Assembly: GCF_022682495.2 (NCBI RefSeq)
Contig: NW_026527269.1
Location: forward strand, 372,001 to 436,000
Reading direction: 5' to 3'
DNA length: 64,000 nucleotides
Source: Desmodus rotundus
Taxonomy: Eukaryota; Chordata; Mammalia; Chiroptera; Phyllostomidae
Shown here piece after piece: positions 8,637 through 23,100 of the stretch (position 1 is the stretch's first letter; each line of letters begins with the position of its first letter). The notes beneath the pieces were generated by a model, which was not told where the DNA came from, made no database searches, and saw only the letters and a list, made by a program, of their open reading frames with translations. A program made the position numbers and the translations under genes.

Positions 8637-10355
8637 ATGCAGTATCCAAGGCAACCGTATCCTTGGAAACCGTATCCTAGGAAACCTCTTATCTCAGGAG
8701 GCCATTGTGCTCAGAACCCGCACCACAACATTCTAGATCCTGACACACCACATTCTAGAACGCCATAACCAAAGCAACCGTATCCTTTCAAACCGTATCC
8801 TAAGAAACTGCTTATCTCAGGAGGCCACTCTGCTCAGAACCCGCACCACAAGATTCTAGATCCTGACACACCGCATTCTAGAATGCAGTATCCAAGGCAA
8901 ACGTATCCTTGCAAACCGTATCCTAGGAAACCGCTTATCTCAGGAGGCCATTGTGCTAAGAACCCGCCCCACAAGATTCTATATGCTGACACACCACTTT
9001 ACAGAATGCCGTATCCAAGGCAAATGTATCCTTGGAAACCGTATCCTAGGAAACCACTTACCTCTAGAGAACATTGTGTTCAGAACCCGCACCACAATAT
9101 TCTAGATCCTGACACACCACATCTAGAATGCCTTGTCCAAGGCAACCGTATACTTGGAGACCGTATCCTAGGAAACCGCATATCCCTGGAGAACATTGTA
9201 CTCAGAACCCGTCCCACAAGATTCTAGATCCTGATACACCACAACCTGGAATGCCGTATCCAACGCAAACGTATCGTTGCAAAGGTATCCTAGGAAACCG
9301 CGTAACCCTGGAAACCCTTGTACTCATAACCCCCTCCACAAGATTCTGGATCCTGACAGAACACATTCTTAAACGCAGTATCCAAGGCAACCGTATCCTT
9401 GGAAACCGAATCCTAGGAAACCGCTTATCTCTGGAGACCATTGTGCTCAGAACCCGCCCCACAAGATTCTAAATCCTGACACACCACATTCTAGAACTCC
9501 GTATCCAAGGCCACCGTATCCTTGGAAACCGTATCCTAGGAAAACGCTTATATCTGGAGGCCATTGTGCTCAGATCCGGCCGCACAATATTCTAGATCCT
9601 GACACACCACATTCTATAATGGCGTATGCAAGGCAACCGTATCCTTGGAGACCGTATCCTAGGAAACTCCATATCCCAGGAAACTATTGTTCTCAGATCC
9701 CGTCCCACAAGACTCTAAATCCTGACAAACCACGTTCTCGAACGCCGTATCCAAGACAACCGTATCATTGGAAACCGTATTCTTCGAATCTGCTTATTTT
9801 TGGAGGCCATTGTGCTCAGAACCGTCCCCACAAGATTCTAGATCCTGACACACCACATTCTAGAACGCCGTATCTAAGGCAACCCTATCCTTGGAAACCG
9901 TATCCTAGGAAACCGCTTATCTCAGGAGGCCATTGTGCTCCGAACCCACACCACAAGATTCTAGATCCTGACACACCGCATTCTAGAATGCAGTATCCAA
10001 GGCAACCGTATCCTTGGAAACCCTATCTTAGGAAACGGCTTATCTTTGGAGACCAATGTGCTCACACCCATCCAACAAGATCCTAGATCCTGACACGCCA
10101 CATTCTAGAACGCCGTATCCAAGGCAAACGTATACTTGGAAACCGTATACTAGGAAACCTCTTATCTCAGGAGGCCATTGTTCTCAGAACCCGCACCACA
10201 ACATTCTAGATCCTGACACACCACAATCTAGAACGCCATAACCAAGGCAACCGTATCCTTTCAAACCGTATCCTAAGAAACTGCTTATCTCAGGAGGCCA
10301 CTGTGCTCAGAACCCGCACCACAAGATTCTAGATCCTGACACACCGCATTCTAGA
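8637..10355 (+). repeat. Divergent relic block D, copy 1
   Basis: Fourteen monomers with starts at 8637, 8760, 8883, 9006, 9128, 9251, 9373, 9496, 9619, 9742, 9865, 9988, 10110 and 10233. Variants include CTTTACAGAATGCC, AAATGTATCC, CACATCTAGAATGCC, CATATCCCTGG, TGCAAAGG, TCCGGCCGC and TTCTTCGAATC. Monomers differ from one another as well as from canonical, unlike the near-identical canonical copies. Relative to the D copies at 48471 and 52771, two monomers are missing between about 9390 and 9460, including the TTTTCAGAATC monomer. An open stretch of 155 codons at 9619-10086 is not evidence of a gene: differences from canonical mostly change amino acids. Confidence 0.88.
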
Positions 10356-13300
10356 ATGCAGTATCCAAGGCAACCGTATCCTTGGAAACCGTATCCTAGG
10401 AAACCGCTTATCTCAGGAGGCCATTGTGCTCAGAACGCGAACCACAAGATTCTAGATCCTGACACACCGCATTCTAGAATGCAGTATCCAAGGCAACCGT
10501 ATCCTTGGAAACCGTATCCCTGGAAACCGCTTATCTCAGGAGGCAATTGCGCTCAGAACCCGCACCAAAAGATTCTAGATCCTGACACACCGCATTCTAG
10601 AATGCAGTAACCAAGGCAACCGTATCCTTGGAAACCGTATCCTAGGAAACCGCTTATCTCAGGAGGCCATTGTGCTCAGAAACCGCACCACAGGATTCTA
10701 GATCCTGACACACCGCATTCTAGAATGCAGTAACCAAGGCAACCGGATACTTGGAAACCGTATCCTAGGAAACCGCTTATCTCAGGAGGCCATTGTGCTC
10801 AGAACCCGCACCACAAGATTCTAGATCCTGACACACCGCATTCTAGAATGCAGTATCCAAGGCAACCGTATACTTGGAAACCTTATCCTAGGAAACCGCT
10901 TATCTCAGGAGGCCATTGTGCTCAGAACGCGAACCACAAGATTCTAGATCCTGACACACCGCATTCTAGAATGCAGTATCCAAGGCAACCGTATCCTTGG
11001 AAACCGTATCCCTGGAAACCGCTTATCTCAGGAGGCAATTGCGCTCAGAACCCGCACCAAAAGATTCTAGATCCTGACACACCGCATTCTAGAATGCAGT
11101 AACCAAGGCAACCGTATCCTTGGAAACCGTATCCTAGGAAACCGCTTATCTCAGGAGGCCATTGTGCTCAGAACCCGCACCAGAAGATTCTAGACCCTGA
11201 CACACCGCATTCTAGAATGCAGTATCCAAGGCAACCGTATCCTTGGAAACCGTATCCTATGAAACCGCTTATCTCAGGAGGCCATTGTGCTCAGAACCCG
11301 CACCACAAGATTCTAGATCCTGACACACCGCATTCTAGAATGCAGTAACCAAGGCAACCGTATCCTTGGAAACCGTATCCTAGGAAACCGCTTATCTCAG
11401 GAGGCCATTGTGCTCAGAACCCGCACCACAAGATTCCAGATCCTGAAACACCGTATTCTAGAATGCAGTATCCAAGGCAACCGTATCTTTGGAAACCTTA
11501 TCCTAGGAAACCGCTTATCTCCGGAGGCCATTGTGCTCAGAACCCGCACCACAAGATTCTAGATCCTGACACACCGCATTCTAGAATGCAGTATCCAAGG
11601 CAACCGTATCCTTGGAAACCTTATCCTAGGAAACCGCTTATCTCAGGAGGCCATTGTGCTCAGAACCCGCACCACAAGATTCTAGATCCTGACACACCGC
11701 ATTCTAGAATGCAGTATCCAAGGCAACCGTATCCTTGGAAACCGTATCCTAGAAAACCACTTATCTCAGGAGGCCATTGTGCTCAGAACCCGCACCACAA
11801 GATTCTAGATCCTGACACACCGCATTCTAGAATGCAGTATCCAAGGCAACCGTATCCTTGGAAACCGTATCCTAGGAAACCGCTTATCTCAGGAGGCCAT
11901 TGTGCTCAGAAACCGCACCACAAGATTCTAGATCCTGACACACCGCATTCTAGAATGCAGTAACCAAGGCAACCGTATCCTTGGAAACCGTATCCTAGGA
12001 AACCGCTTATCTCAGGAGGCCATTGTGCTCAGAACCCGCACCACAAGATTCTAGATCCTGACACACCGCATTCTAGAATGCAGTATCCAAGGCAACCGTA
12101 TCCTTGGAAACCTTATCCTAGGAAACCGCTTATCTCAGGAGGCCATTGTGCTCAGAACGCGAACCACAAGATTCTAGATCCTGACACACCGCATTCTAGA
12201 ATGCAGTATCCAAGGCAACCGTATCCTTGGAAACCGTATCCCTGGAAACCGCTTATCTCAGGAGGCAATTGCGCTCAGAACCAGCACCAAAAGATTCTAG
12301 ATCCTGACACACCGCATTCTAGAATGCAGTAACCAAGGCAACCGTATCCTTGGAAACCGTATCCTAGGAAACCGCTTATCTCAGGAGGCCATTGTGCTCA
12401 GAACCCGCACCAGAAGATTCTAGACCCTGACACACCGTATTCTAGAATGCAGTATCCAAGGCAACCGTATCCTTGGAAACCGTATCCTATGAAACCGCTT
12501 ATCTCAGGAGGCCATTGTGCTCAGAACCCGCACCACAAGATTCTAGATCCTGACACACCGCATTCTAGAATGCAGTAACCAAGGCAACCGTATCCTTGGA
12601 AACCGTATCCTAGGAAACCGCTTATCTCAGGAGGACATTGTGCTCAGAACCCGCACCACAAGATTCTAGACCCTGACACACCGCATTCTAGAATGCAGTA
12701 TCCAAGGCAACCGTATCCTTGGAAACCGTATCCTAGGAAACCGCTTATCTCAGGAGGCCATTGTGCTCAGAACCCGCACCACAAGATTCTAGACCCTGAC
12801 ACACCGCATTCTGGAATGCAGTATCCAATGCAACCGTATCCTTGGAAACCGTATCCTAGGAAACCGCTTATCTCAGGAGGCCATTGTGCTCAGAACCCGC
12901 ACCACAAGATTCTAGATCCTGACACACCGCATTCTAGAATGCAGTAACCAAGGCAACCGTATCCTTGGAAACCGTATCCTAGGAAACGGCTTACTCTGGA
13001 GGCCATTGTGCTCAGAACCCGCACCACAAGGTTCTAGATCCTGACACACCGCATTCTAGAATGCAGTATCCAAGGCAACCGTATCCTTGGAAACCGTATC
13101 CTAGGAAACCGCTTATCTCAGGAGGCCGTTGTGCTCAGAACCCGCACCACAAGATTCTAGATCCTGACACACCGCATTCTAGAATGCAGTATCCAAGGCA
13201 ACCGTATCATTGGAAACCGTATCCTAGGAAACGGCTTACTCTGGAGGCCATTGTGCTCAGAACCCGCAACACAAGATTCCAGATCCTGACACACCGTATT

Positions 13301-13796
13301 CTAGAATGCAGTATCCAAGGCAACCGTATACTTGGATACCTTATCCTAGGAAACCGCTTATCTCAGGAGGCTATTGTGCTCAGAACCCGCAGCACAAGAT
13401 TCTAGATCCTCACACACCGCATTCTAGAATGCAGTAACCAAGGCAACCGTATCCTTGGAAACCGTATCCTAGGAAACGGCTTACTCTGGAGGCCATTGTG
13501 CTCAGAACCCGCACCACAAGATTCTAGATCCTGACACACCGCATTCTAGAATGCTGTATCCAAGGCAACCGTATCCTTGGAAACCGTATCCTAGGAAACC
13601 GCTTATCTCAGGAGGCCATTGTGCTCAGAAACCGCACCACAAGATTCTAGATCCTGACACACCGCATTCTAGAATGCAGTAACCAAGGCAACCGTATCCT
13701 TGGAAACCGTATCCTAGGAAACCGCTTATCTCAGGAGGCCATTGTGCTCAGAACCCGCACCACAAGATTCTAGATCCTGACACACCGCATTCTAGA
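10356..13796 (+). repeat. Canonical array with module M, copy 2
   Basis: Begins with the post-D sequence also seen at 296, 50065 and 54488. A two-monomer unit with GCGAACC and ATCCCTGG appears at 10356 and again at 10848, 492 bp (four monomers) later. From 11463 to about 13673 the order of variants matches 5688 to about 8020 at an offset of 5775 bp, dropping to 5652 bp after one monomer (the CAACGCAACC one) is lost near 13180. The shared rare start ATGCTG (13551 and 7899) supports the match. Confidence 0.85.
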
Positions 13797-16700
13797 ATAC
13801 AGTATCCAAGGCAACCGTATCCTTGGAAACCGTATCCTAGGAAACCGCTTATCTCAGGAGGCCATTGTGCTCAGAACGCGAACCACAAGATTTAGATCCT
13901 GACACACCGCATTCTAGAATGCAGTATCCAAGGCAACCATATCCTTGGAAACCGTATCCTAGGAAACCGCTTATCTCAGGAGGCAATTGCGCTCAGAACC
14001 CGCACCACAAGATTCTAGATCCTGACACACCGCATTCTAGAATGCAGTAACCAAGGCAACCGTATCCTTGGAAACCGTATCCTAGGAAACCGCTTATCTC
14101 AGGAGGCCATTGTGCTCAGAACCCGCACCAGAAGATTCTAGACCCTGACACACCGCATTCTAGAATGCAGTATCCAAGGCAACCGTATCCTTGGAAACCG
14201 TATCCTATGAAACCGCTTATCTCAGGAGGCCATTGTGCTCAGAACCCGCACCACAAGATTCTAGATCCTGACACACCGCATTCTAGAATGCAGTAACCAA
14301 GGCAACCGTATCCTTGGAAACCGTATCCTAGGAAACCGCTTATCTCAGGAGGCCATTGTGCTCAGAACCCGCACCACAAGATTCTAGACCCTGACACACC
14401 GCATTCTAGAATGCAGTATCCAAGGCCATCATATCCTTGGAAACCGTATCCTAGGAAACCGCTTATCTCAGGAGGCCATTGTGCTCAGAACCCGCACCAC
14501 AAGATTCTAGATCCTGACACACAGCATTCTAGAATGCAGTATCCAAGGCATCCGTATCATTGGAAACCGTATCCTAGTAAACGGCTTACTCTGGAGGCCA
14601 TTGTGCTCAGAACCAGCACCACAAGATTCCAGATCCTGACACACCGTATTCTAGAATGCAGTATCCAAGGCAACCGTATCCTTGGAAACCTTATCCTAGG
14701 AAACCGCTTATCTCAGGAGGCTATTGTGCTCAGAACCCGCACCACAAGATTCTAGATCCTGACACACCGCATTCTAGAATGCAGTAACCAAGGCAACCGT
14801 ATCCTTGGAAACCGTATCCTAGGAAACCGCTCTTCTCAGGAGGCCATTGTGCTCAGAACCCGCACCACAAGATTCTAGATCCTGACACACCGCATTCTAG
14901 AATGCAGTAACCAAGGCAACCGTGTCCTTGGAAACCGTATCCTATGAAACCGCTTATCTCAGGAGGCCGTTGTGCTCAGAACCCGCACCACAAGATTCTA
15001 GATCCTGACACAGCGCATTCTAGAATGCAGTAACCAAGGCAACCGTATCCTTGGAAACCGTATCCTAGGAAACCGCTTATCTCAGGAGGCCGTTGTGCTC
15101 AGAACCCGCACCACAAGATTCTAGATCCTGACACACCGCATTCTAGAATGCAGTATCCAAGGCAACCGTATCATTGGAAACCGTATCCTAGGAAACCGCT
15201 TATCTCAGGAGGCCATTGTGCTCTGAACGCGAACCACAAGATTTAGATCCTGACACACCGCATTCTAGAATGCAGTATCCAAGGCAACCGTATCCTTGGA
15301 AACCGTATCCTAGGAAACCGCTTATCTCAGGAGGCAATTGCGCTCAGAACCCGCACCACAAGATTCTAGACCCTGACACAGCGCATTCTAGAATGCAGTA
15401 ACCAAGGCAACCGTATCCTTGGAAACCGTATCCTAGGAAACCGCTTATCTCAGGAGGCCGTTGTGCTCAGAACCCGCACCACAAGATTCTAGATCCTGAC
15501 ACACCGCATTCTAGAATGCAGTATCCAAGGCAACCGTATCATTGGAAACCGTATCCTAGGAAACCGCTTATCTCAGGAGGCCATTGTGCTCTGAACGCGA
15601 ACCACAAGATTTAGATCCTGACACACCGCATTCTAGAATGCAGTATCCAAGGCAACCGTATCCTTGGAAACCGTATCCTAGGAAACCGCTTATCTCAGGA
15701 GGCCATTGTGCTCAGAACCCGCACCACAAGATTCTAGACCCTGACACACCGCATTCTAGAATGCAGTATCCAAGGCCATCATATCCTTGGAAACCGTATC
15801 CTAGGAAACCGCTTATCTCAGGAGGCCATTGTGCTCAGAACCCGCACCACAAGATTCTAGATCCTGACACACAGCATTCTAGAATGCAGTATCCAAGGCA
15901 TCCGTATCATTGGAAACCGTATCCTAGTAAACGGCTTACTCTGGAGGCCATTGTGCTCAGAACCAGCACCACAAGATTCCAGATCCTGACACACCGTATT
16001 CTAGAATGCAGTATCCAAGGCAACCGTATCCTTGGAAACCTTATCCTAGGAAACCGCTTATCTCAGGAGGCTATTGTGCTCAGAACCCGCACCACAAGAT
16101 TCTTGATCCTGACACACCGCATTCTAGAATGCAGTAACCAAGGCAACCGTATCCTTGGAAACCGTATCCTAGGAAACCGCTCTTCTCAGGAGGCCATTGT
16201 GCTCAGAACCCGCACCACAAGATTCTAGATCCTGACACACCGCATTCTAGAATGCAGTAACCAAGGCAACCGTGTCCTTGGAAACCGTATCCTATGAAAC
16301 CGCTTATCTCAGGAGGCCGTTGTGCTCAGAACCCGCACCACAAGATTCTAGATCCTGACACAGCGCATTCTAGAATGCAGTAACCAAGGCAACCGTATCC
16401 TTGGAAACCGTATCCTAGGAAACCGCTTATCTCAGGAGGCCGTTGTGCTCAGAACCCGCACCACAAGATTCTAGATCCTGACACACCGCATTCTAGAATG
16501 CAGTATCCAAGGCAACCGTATCATTGGAAACCGTATCCTAGGAAACCGCTTATCTCAGGAGGCCATTGTGCTCTGAACGCGAACCACAAGATTTAGATCC
16601 TGACACACCGCATTCTAGAATGCAGTATCCAAGGCAACCGTATCCTTGGAAACCGTATCCTAGGAAACCGCTTATCTCAGGAGGCAATTGCGCTCAGAAC

Positions 16701-17111
16701 CCGCACCACAAGATTCTAGATCCTGACACACCGCATTCTAGAATGCAGTAACCAAGGCAACCGTATCCTTGGAAACCGTATCCTAGGAAACCGCTTATCT
16801 CAGGAGGCCATTGTGCTCAGAACCCGCACCAGAAGATTCTAGACCCTGACACACCGCATTCTAGAATGCAGTATCCAAGGCAACCGTATCCTTGGAAACC
16901 GTATCCTATGAAACCTCTTATCTCAGGAGGCCATTGTGCTCAGAACCCGCACCACAAGATTCTAGATCCTGACACACCGCATTCTAGAATGCAGTAACCA
17001 AGGCAACCGTATCCTTGGAAATCGTATCCTAGGAAACCGCTTATCTCAGGAGGCCACTGTGCTCAGAACCCGCACCACAAGATTCTAGACCCTGACACAC
17101 CGCATTCTAGA
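13797..17111 (+). repeat. Higher-order repeat family S, group 1
   Basis: Opens with an ATACAG-start monomer. The marker AGATTTAGATCC recurs at about 13890, 15240, 15609 and 16591, giving a main period of 1350-1351 bp (11 monomers less 2-3 bp). Within it, three monomers are locally duplicated at a 368-bp spacing (15216 and 15584). Other ordered markers are GGCAATTGCGC, CAGAAGATTCTAGACCC, CCTATGAAACC, GGCCATCATATCC, ACACAGCATTC, GGCATCCGTATCATTGG, CCTAGTAAACGG and CTCTTCTCAGG. The variant CTCTGAACGCG marks the later copies but not the first, so they expanded after it arose. Confidence 0.85.
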
Positions 17112-20100
17112 ATGCAATATCCAACGCCACCGTATCCTTGGAAACCGTATCCTAGGAAACCGCTTATCTCAGGAGGCCATTGTGCTCAGAACCCGCACCA
17201 CAAGATTCTAGATCCTGACACACAGCATTCTAGAATGCAGTATCCAAGGCATCCGTATCATTGGAAACCGTATCCTAGTAAACGGCTTACTCTGGAGGCC
17301 ATTGTGCTCAGAACCAGCACCACAAGATCCAGATCCTGACACACCGTATTCTAGAATGCAGTATCCAAGGCAACCGTATCCTTGGAAACCTTATCCTAGG
17401 AAACCGCTTATCTCAGGAGGCCGTTGTGCTCAGAACCCGCACCACAAGATTCTAGATCCTGACACACCGCATTCTAGAATGCAGTAACCAAGGCAACCGT
17501 ATCCTTGAAAACCGTATCCTAGGAAACCGCTCTTCTCAGGAGGCCATTGTGCTCAGAAACCGCACCACAAGATTCTAGATCCTGACACACCGCATTCTAG
17601 AATGCAGTAACCAAGGCAACCGTGTCCTTGGAAACCGTATCCTATGAAACCGCTTATCTCAGGAGGCCGTTGTGCTCAGAACCAGCACCACAAGATTCTA
17701 GATCCTGACACACCGCATTCTAGAATGCAGTAACCAAGGCAACCGTATCCTTGGAAACCGTATCCTAGGAAACGGCTTACTCTGGAGGCCATTGTGCTCA
17801 GAACCCGCACCACAAGATTCTAGATCCTGACACACCGCATTCTAGAATGCAGTATCCAAGGCAACCGTATCCTTCGAAACCGTATCCTAGGAAACCGCTT
17901 ATCTCAGGAGGCCATTGTGCTCAGAACCCGCACCACAAGGTTCTAGATCCTGACACACCGCATTCTAGAATGCAGTAACCAAGGCAACCGTATCCTTGGA
18001 AACCGTATCCTAGGAAACCGCTTATCTCAGGAGGCCATTGTGCTCAGAACCCGCACCAGAAGATTCTAGACCCTGACACACCGCATTCTAGAATGCAGTA
18101 TCCAAGGCAACCGTATCCTTGGAAACCGTATCCTATGAAACCTCTTATCTCAGGAGGCCATTGTGCTCAGAACCCGCACCACAAGATTCTAGATCCTGAC
18201 ACACCGCATTCTAGAATGCAGTAACCAAGGCAACCGTATCCTTGGAAATCGTATCCTAGGAAACCGCTTATCTCAGGAGGCCACTGTGCTCAGAACCCGC
18301 ACCACAAGATTCTAGACCCTGACACACCGCATTCTAGAATGCAGTATCCAACGCCACCGTATCCTTGGAAACCGTATCCTAGGAAACCGCTTATCTCAGG
18401 AGGCCATTGTGCTCAGAACCCGCACCACAAGATTCTAATCCTGACACACAGCATTCTAGAATGCAGTATCCAAGGCATCCGTATCATTGGAAACCGTATC
18501 CTAGTAAACGGCTTACTCTGGAGGCCATTGTGCTCAGAACCAGCACCACAAGATCCAGATCCTGACACACCGTATTCTAGAATGCAGTATCCAAGGCAAC
18601 CGTATCCTTGGAAACCTTATCCTAGGAAACCGCTTATCTCAGGAGGCCGTTGTGCTCAGAACCCGCACCACAAGATTCTAGATCCTGACACACCGCATTC
18701 TAGAATGCAGTAACCAAGGCAACCGTATCCTTGGAAACCGTATCCTAGGAAACCGCTCTTCTCAGGAGGCCATTGTGCTCAGAAACCGCACCACAAGATT
18801 CTAGATCCTGACACACCGCATTCTAGAATGCAGTAACCAAGGCAACCGTGTCCTTGGAAACCGTATCCTATGAAACCGCTTATCTCAGGAGGCCGTTGTG
18901 CTCAGAACCCGCACCACAAGATTCTAGATCCTGACACACCGCATTCTAGAATGCAGTAACCAAGGCAACCGTATCCTTGGAAACCGTATCCTAGGAAACG
19001 GCTTACTCTGGAGGCCATTGTGCTCAGAACCCGCACCACAAGATTCTAGATCCTGACACACCGCATTCTAGAATGCAGTATCCAAGGCAACCGTATCCTT
19101 GGAAACCGTATCCTAGGAAACCGCTTATCTCAGGAGGCCATTGTGCTCAGAACCCGCACCACAAGGTTCTAGATCCTGACACACCGCATTCTAGAATGCA
19201 GTAACCAAGGCAACCGTATCCTTGGAAACCGTATCCTAGGAAACCGCTTATCTCAGGAGGCCATTGTGCTCAGAACCCGCACCAGAAGATTCTAGACCCT
19301 GACACACCGCATTCTAGAATGCAGTATCCAAGGCAACCGTATCATTGGAAACCGTATCCTAGGAAACGGCTTACTCTGGAGGCCATTGTGCTCAGAACCC
19401 GCAACACAAGATTCCAGATCCTGACACACCGTATTCTAGAATGCAGTATCCAAGGCAACCGTATCCTTGGATACCTTATCCTAGGAAACCGCTTATCTCA
19501 GGAGGCCGTTGTGCTCAGAACCCGCACCACAAGATTCTAGATCCTGACACACCGCATTCTAGAATGCAGTAACCAAGGCAACCGTATCCTTGGAAACCGT
19601 ATCCTAGGAAACCGCTTATCTCAGGAGGCTATTGTGCTCAGAACCCGCAGCACAAGATTCTAGATCCTCACACACCGCATTCTAGAATGCAGTATCCAAG
19701 GCAACCATATCCTTCCAACCGTATCCTAGGAAACCGCTTATCTCAGGAAGCCATCGTGCTCAGAACCCGCACCACAAGATTCCAAATCCTGACACACCGC
19801 ATTCTAGAATGCAGTAACCAAGGCAACCGTATCCTTGGAAACCGTATCCTAGGAAACGGCTTACTCTAGAGGCCATTGTGCTCAGAACCCGCACCACAAG
19901 ATTCCAGATCCTGACACACCGTATTCTAGAATGCAGTATCCAAGGCAACCGTATCTTTGGAAACCTTATCCTAGGAAACCGCTTATCTCCGGAGGCCATT
20001 GTGCTCAGAACCCGCACCACAAGATTCTAGATCCTTACACACCGCATTCTAGAATGCAGTATCCAAGGCAACCGTATCCTTTTAAACCTTATCCTAGGAA

Positions 20101-23100
20101 ACCGCTTATCTCAGGAGGCCATTGTGCTCAGAACCCGCACCACAAGATTCTAGATCCTGACACACCGCATTCTAGAATGCAGTATCCAAGGCAACCGTAT
20201 CCTTGGAAACCGTATCCTAGAAAACCACTTATCTCAGGAGGCCATTGTGCTCAGAACCCGCACCACAAGATTCTAGATCCTGACACACCGCATTCTAGAA
20301 TGCAGTATCCAAGGCAACCGTATCCTTGGAAACCGTATCCTAGGAAACCGCTTATCTCAGGAGGCCATTGTGCTCAGAAACCGCACCACAAGATTCTAGA
20401 TCCTGACACACCGCATTCTAGAATGCAGTAACCAAGGCAACCGTATCCTTGGAAACCGTATCCTAGGAAACCGCTTATCTCAGGAGGCCATTGTGCTCAG
20501 AACCCGCACCAGAAGATTCTAGACCCTGACACACCGCATTCTAGAATGCAGTATCCAAGGCAACCGTATCCTTGGAAACCGTATCCTATGAAACCTCTTA
20601 TCTCAGGAGGCCATTGTGCTCAGAACCCGCACCACAAGATTCTAGATCCTGACACACCGCATTCTAGAATGCAGTAACCAAGGCAACCGTATCCTTGGAA
20701 ATCGTATCCTAGGAAACCGCTTATCTCAGGAGGCCACTGTGCTCAGAACCCGCACCACAAGATTCTAGACCCTGACACACCGCATTCTAGAATGCAGTAT
20801 CCAACGCCACCGTATCCTTGGAAACCGTATCCTAGGAAACCGCTTATCTCAGGAGGCCATTGTGCTCAGAACCCGCACCACAAGATTCTAGATCCTGACA
20901 CACAGCATTCTAGAATGCAGTATCCAAGGCATCCGTATCATTGGAAACCGTATCCTAGTAAACGGCTTACTCTGGAGGCCATTGTGCTCAGAACCAGCAC
21001 CACAAGATCCAGATCCTGACACACCGTATTCTAGAATGCAGTATCCAAGGCAACCGTATCCTTGGAAACCTTATCCTAGGAAACCGCTTATCTCAGGAGG
21101 CCGTTGTGCTCAGAACCCGCACCACAAGATTCTAGATCCTGACACACCGCATTCTAGAATGCAGTAACCAAGGCAACCGTATCCTTGGAAACCGTATCCT
21201 AGGAAACCGCTCTTCTCAGGAGGCCATTGTGCTCAGAAACCGCACCACAAGATTCTAGATCCTGACACACCGCATTCTAGAATGCAGTAACCAAGGCAAC
21301 CGTGTCCTTGGAAACCGTATCCTATGAAACCGCTTATCTCAGGAGGCCGTTGTGCTCAGAACCCGCACCACAAGATTCTAGATCCTGACACACCGCATTC
21401 TAGAATGCAGTAACCAAGGCAACCGTATCCTTGGAAACCGTATCCTAGGAAACGGCTTACTCTGGAGGCCATTGTGCTCAGAACCCGCACCACAAGATTC
21501 TAGATCCTGACACACCGCATTCTAGAATGCAGTATCCAAGGCAACCGTATCCTTGGAAACCGTATCCTAGGAAACCGCTTATCTCAGGAGGCCATTGTGC
21601 TCAGAACCCGCACCACAAGGTTCTAGATCCTGACACACCGCATTCTAGAATGCAGTAACCAAGGCAACCGTATCCTTGGAAACCGTATCCTAGGAAACCG
21701 CTTATCTCAGGAGGCCATTGTGCTCAGAACCCGCACCAGAAGATTCTAGACCCTGACACACCGCATTCTAGAATGCAGTATCCAAGGCAACCGTATCATT
21801 GGAAACCGTATCCTAGGAAACGGCTTACTCTGGAGGCCATTGTGCTCAGAACCCGCAACACAAGATTCCAGATCCTGACACACCGTATTCTAGAATGCAG
21901 TATCCAAGGCAACCGTATCCTTGGATACCTTATCCTAGGAAACCGCTTATCTCAGGAGGCCGTTGTGCTCAGAACCCGCACCACAAGATTCTAGATCCTG
22001 ACACACCGCATTCTAGAATGCAGTAACCAAGGCAACCGTATCCTTGGAAACCGTATCCTAGGAAACCGCTTATCTCAGGAGGCTATTGTGCTCAGAACCC
22101 GCAGCACAAGATTCTAGATCCTCACACACCGCATTCTAGAATGCAGTATCCAAGGCAACCATATCCTTCCAACCGTATCCTAGGAAACCGCTTATCTCAG
22201 GAAGCCATCGTGCTCAGAACCCGCACCACAAGATTCCAAATCCTGACACACCGCATTCTAGAATGCAGTAACCAAGGCAACCGTATCCTTGGAAACCGTA
22301 TCCTAGGAAACGGCTTACTCTAGAGGCCATTGTGCTCAGAACCCGCACCACAAGATTCCAGATCCTGACACACCGTATTCTAGAATGCAGTATCCAAGGC
22401 AACCGTATCTTTGGAAACCTTATCCTAGGAAACCGCTTATCTCCGGAGGCCATTGTGCTCAGAACCCGCACCACAAGATTCTAGATCCTTACACACCGCA
22501 TTCTAGAATGCAGTATCCAAGGCAACCGTATCCTTTTAAACCTTATCCTAGGAAACCGCTTATCTCAGGAGGCCATTGTGCTCAGAACCCGCACCACAAG
22601 ATTCTAGATCCTGACACACCGCATTCTAGAATGCAGTATCCAAGGCAACCGTATCCTTGGAAACCGTATCCTAGAAAACCACTTATCTCAGGAGGCCATT
22701 GTGCTCAGAACCCGCACCACAAGATTCTAGATCCTGACACACCGCATTCTAGAATGCAGTATCCAAGGCAACCGTATCCTTGGAAACCGTATCCTAGGAA
22801 ACCGCTTATCTCAGGAGGCCATTGTGCTCAGAAACCGCACCACAAGATTCTAGATCCTGACACACCGCATTCTAGAATGCAGTAACCAAGGCAACCGTAT
22901 CCTTGGAAACCGTATCCTAGGAAACCGCTTATCTCAGGAGGCCATTGTGCTCAGAACCCGCACCACAAGATTCTAGATCCTGACACACCGCATTCTAGAA
23001 TGCAGTATCCAAGGCAACCGTATCCTTGGAAACCTTATCCTAGGAAACCGCTTATCTCAGGAGGCCATTGTGCTCAGAACGCGAACCACAAGATTCTAGA

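Noticed and set aside
8637..10355. Transposon insertion or unrelated DNA in the divergent blocks D and E
   Set aside because: Monomer length and phase (121-123 bp) continue through both blocks, and each divergent unit aligns with the canonical monomer. They are diverged satellite.
296..12947. A 615-bp (five-monomer) higher-order repeat, suggested by open stretches at 296, 911 and at 10848, 11463, 12078, 12693
   Set aside because: Successive 615-bp blocks carry different diagnostic variants (for example YLWKP type, then ATCCCTGG type, then CCAATGCAACC type). The true recurring unit is the longer module M.
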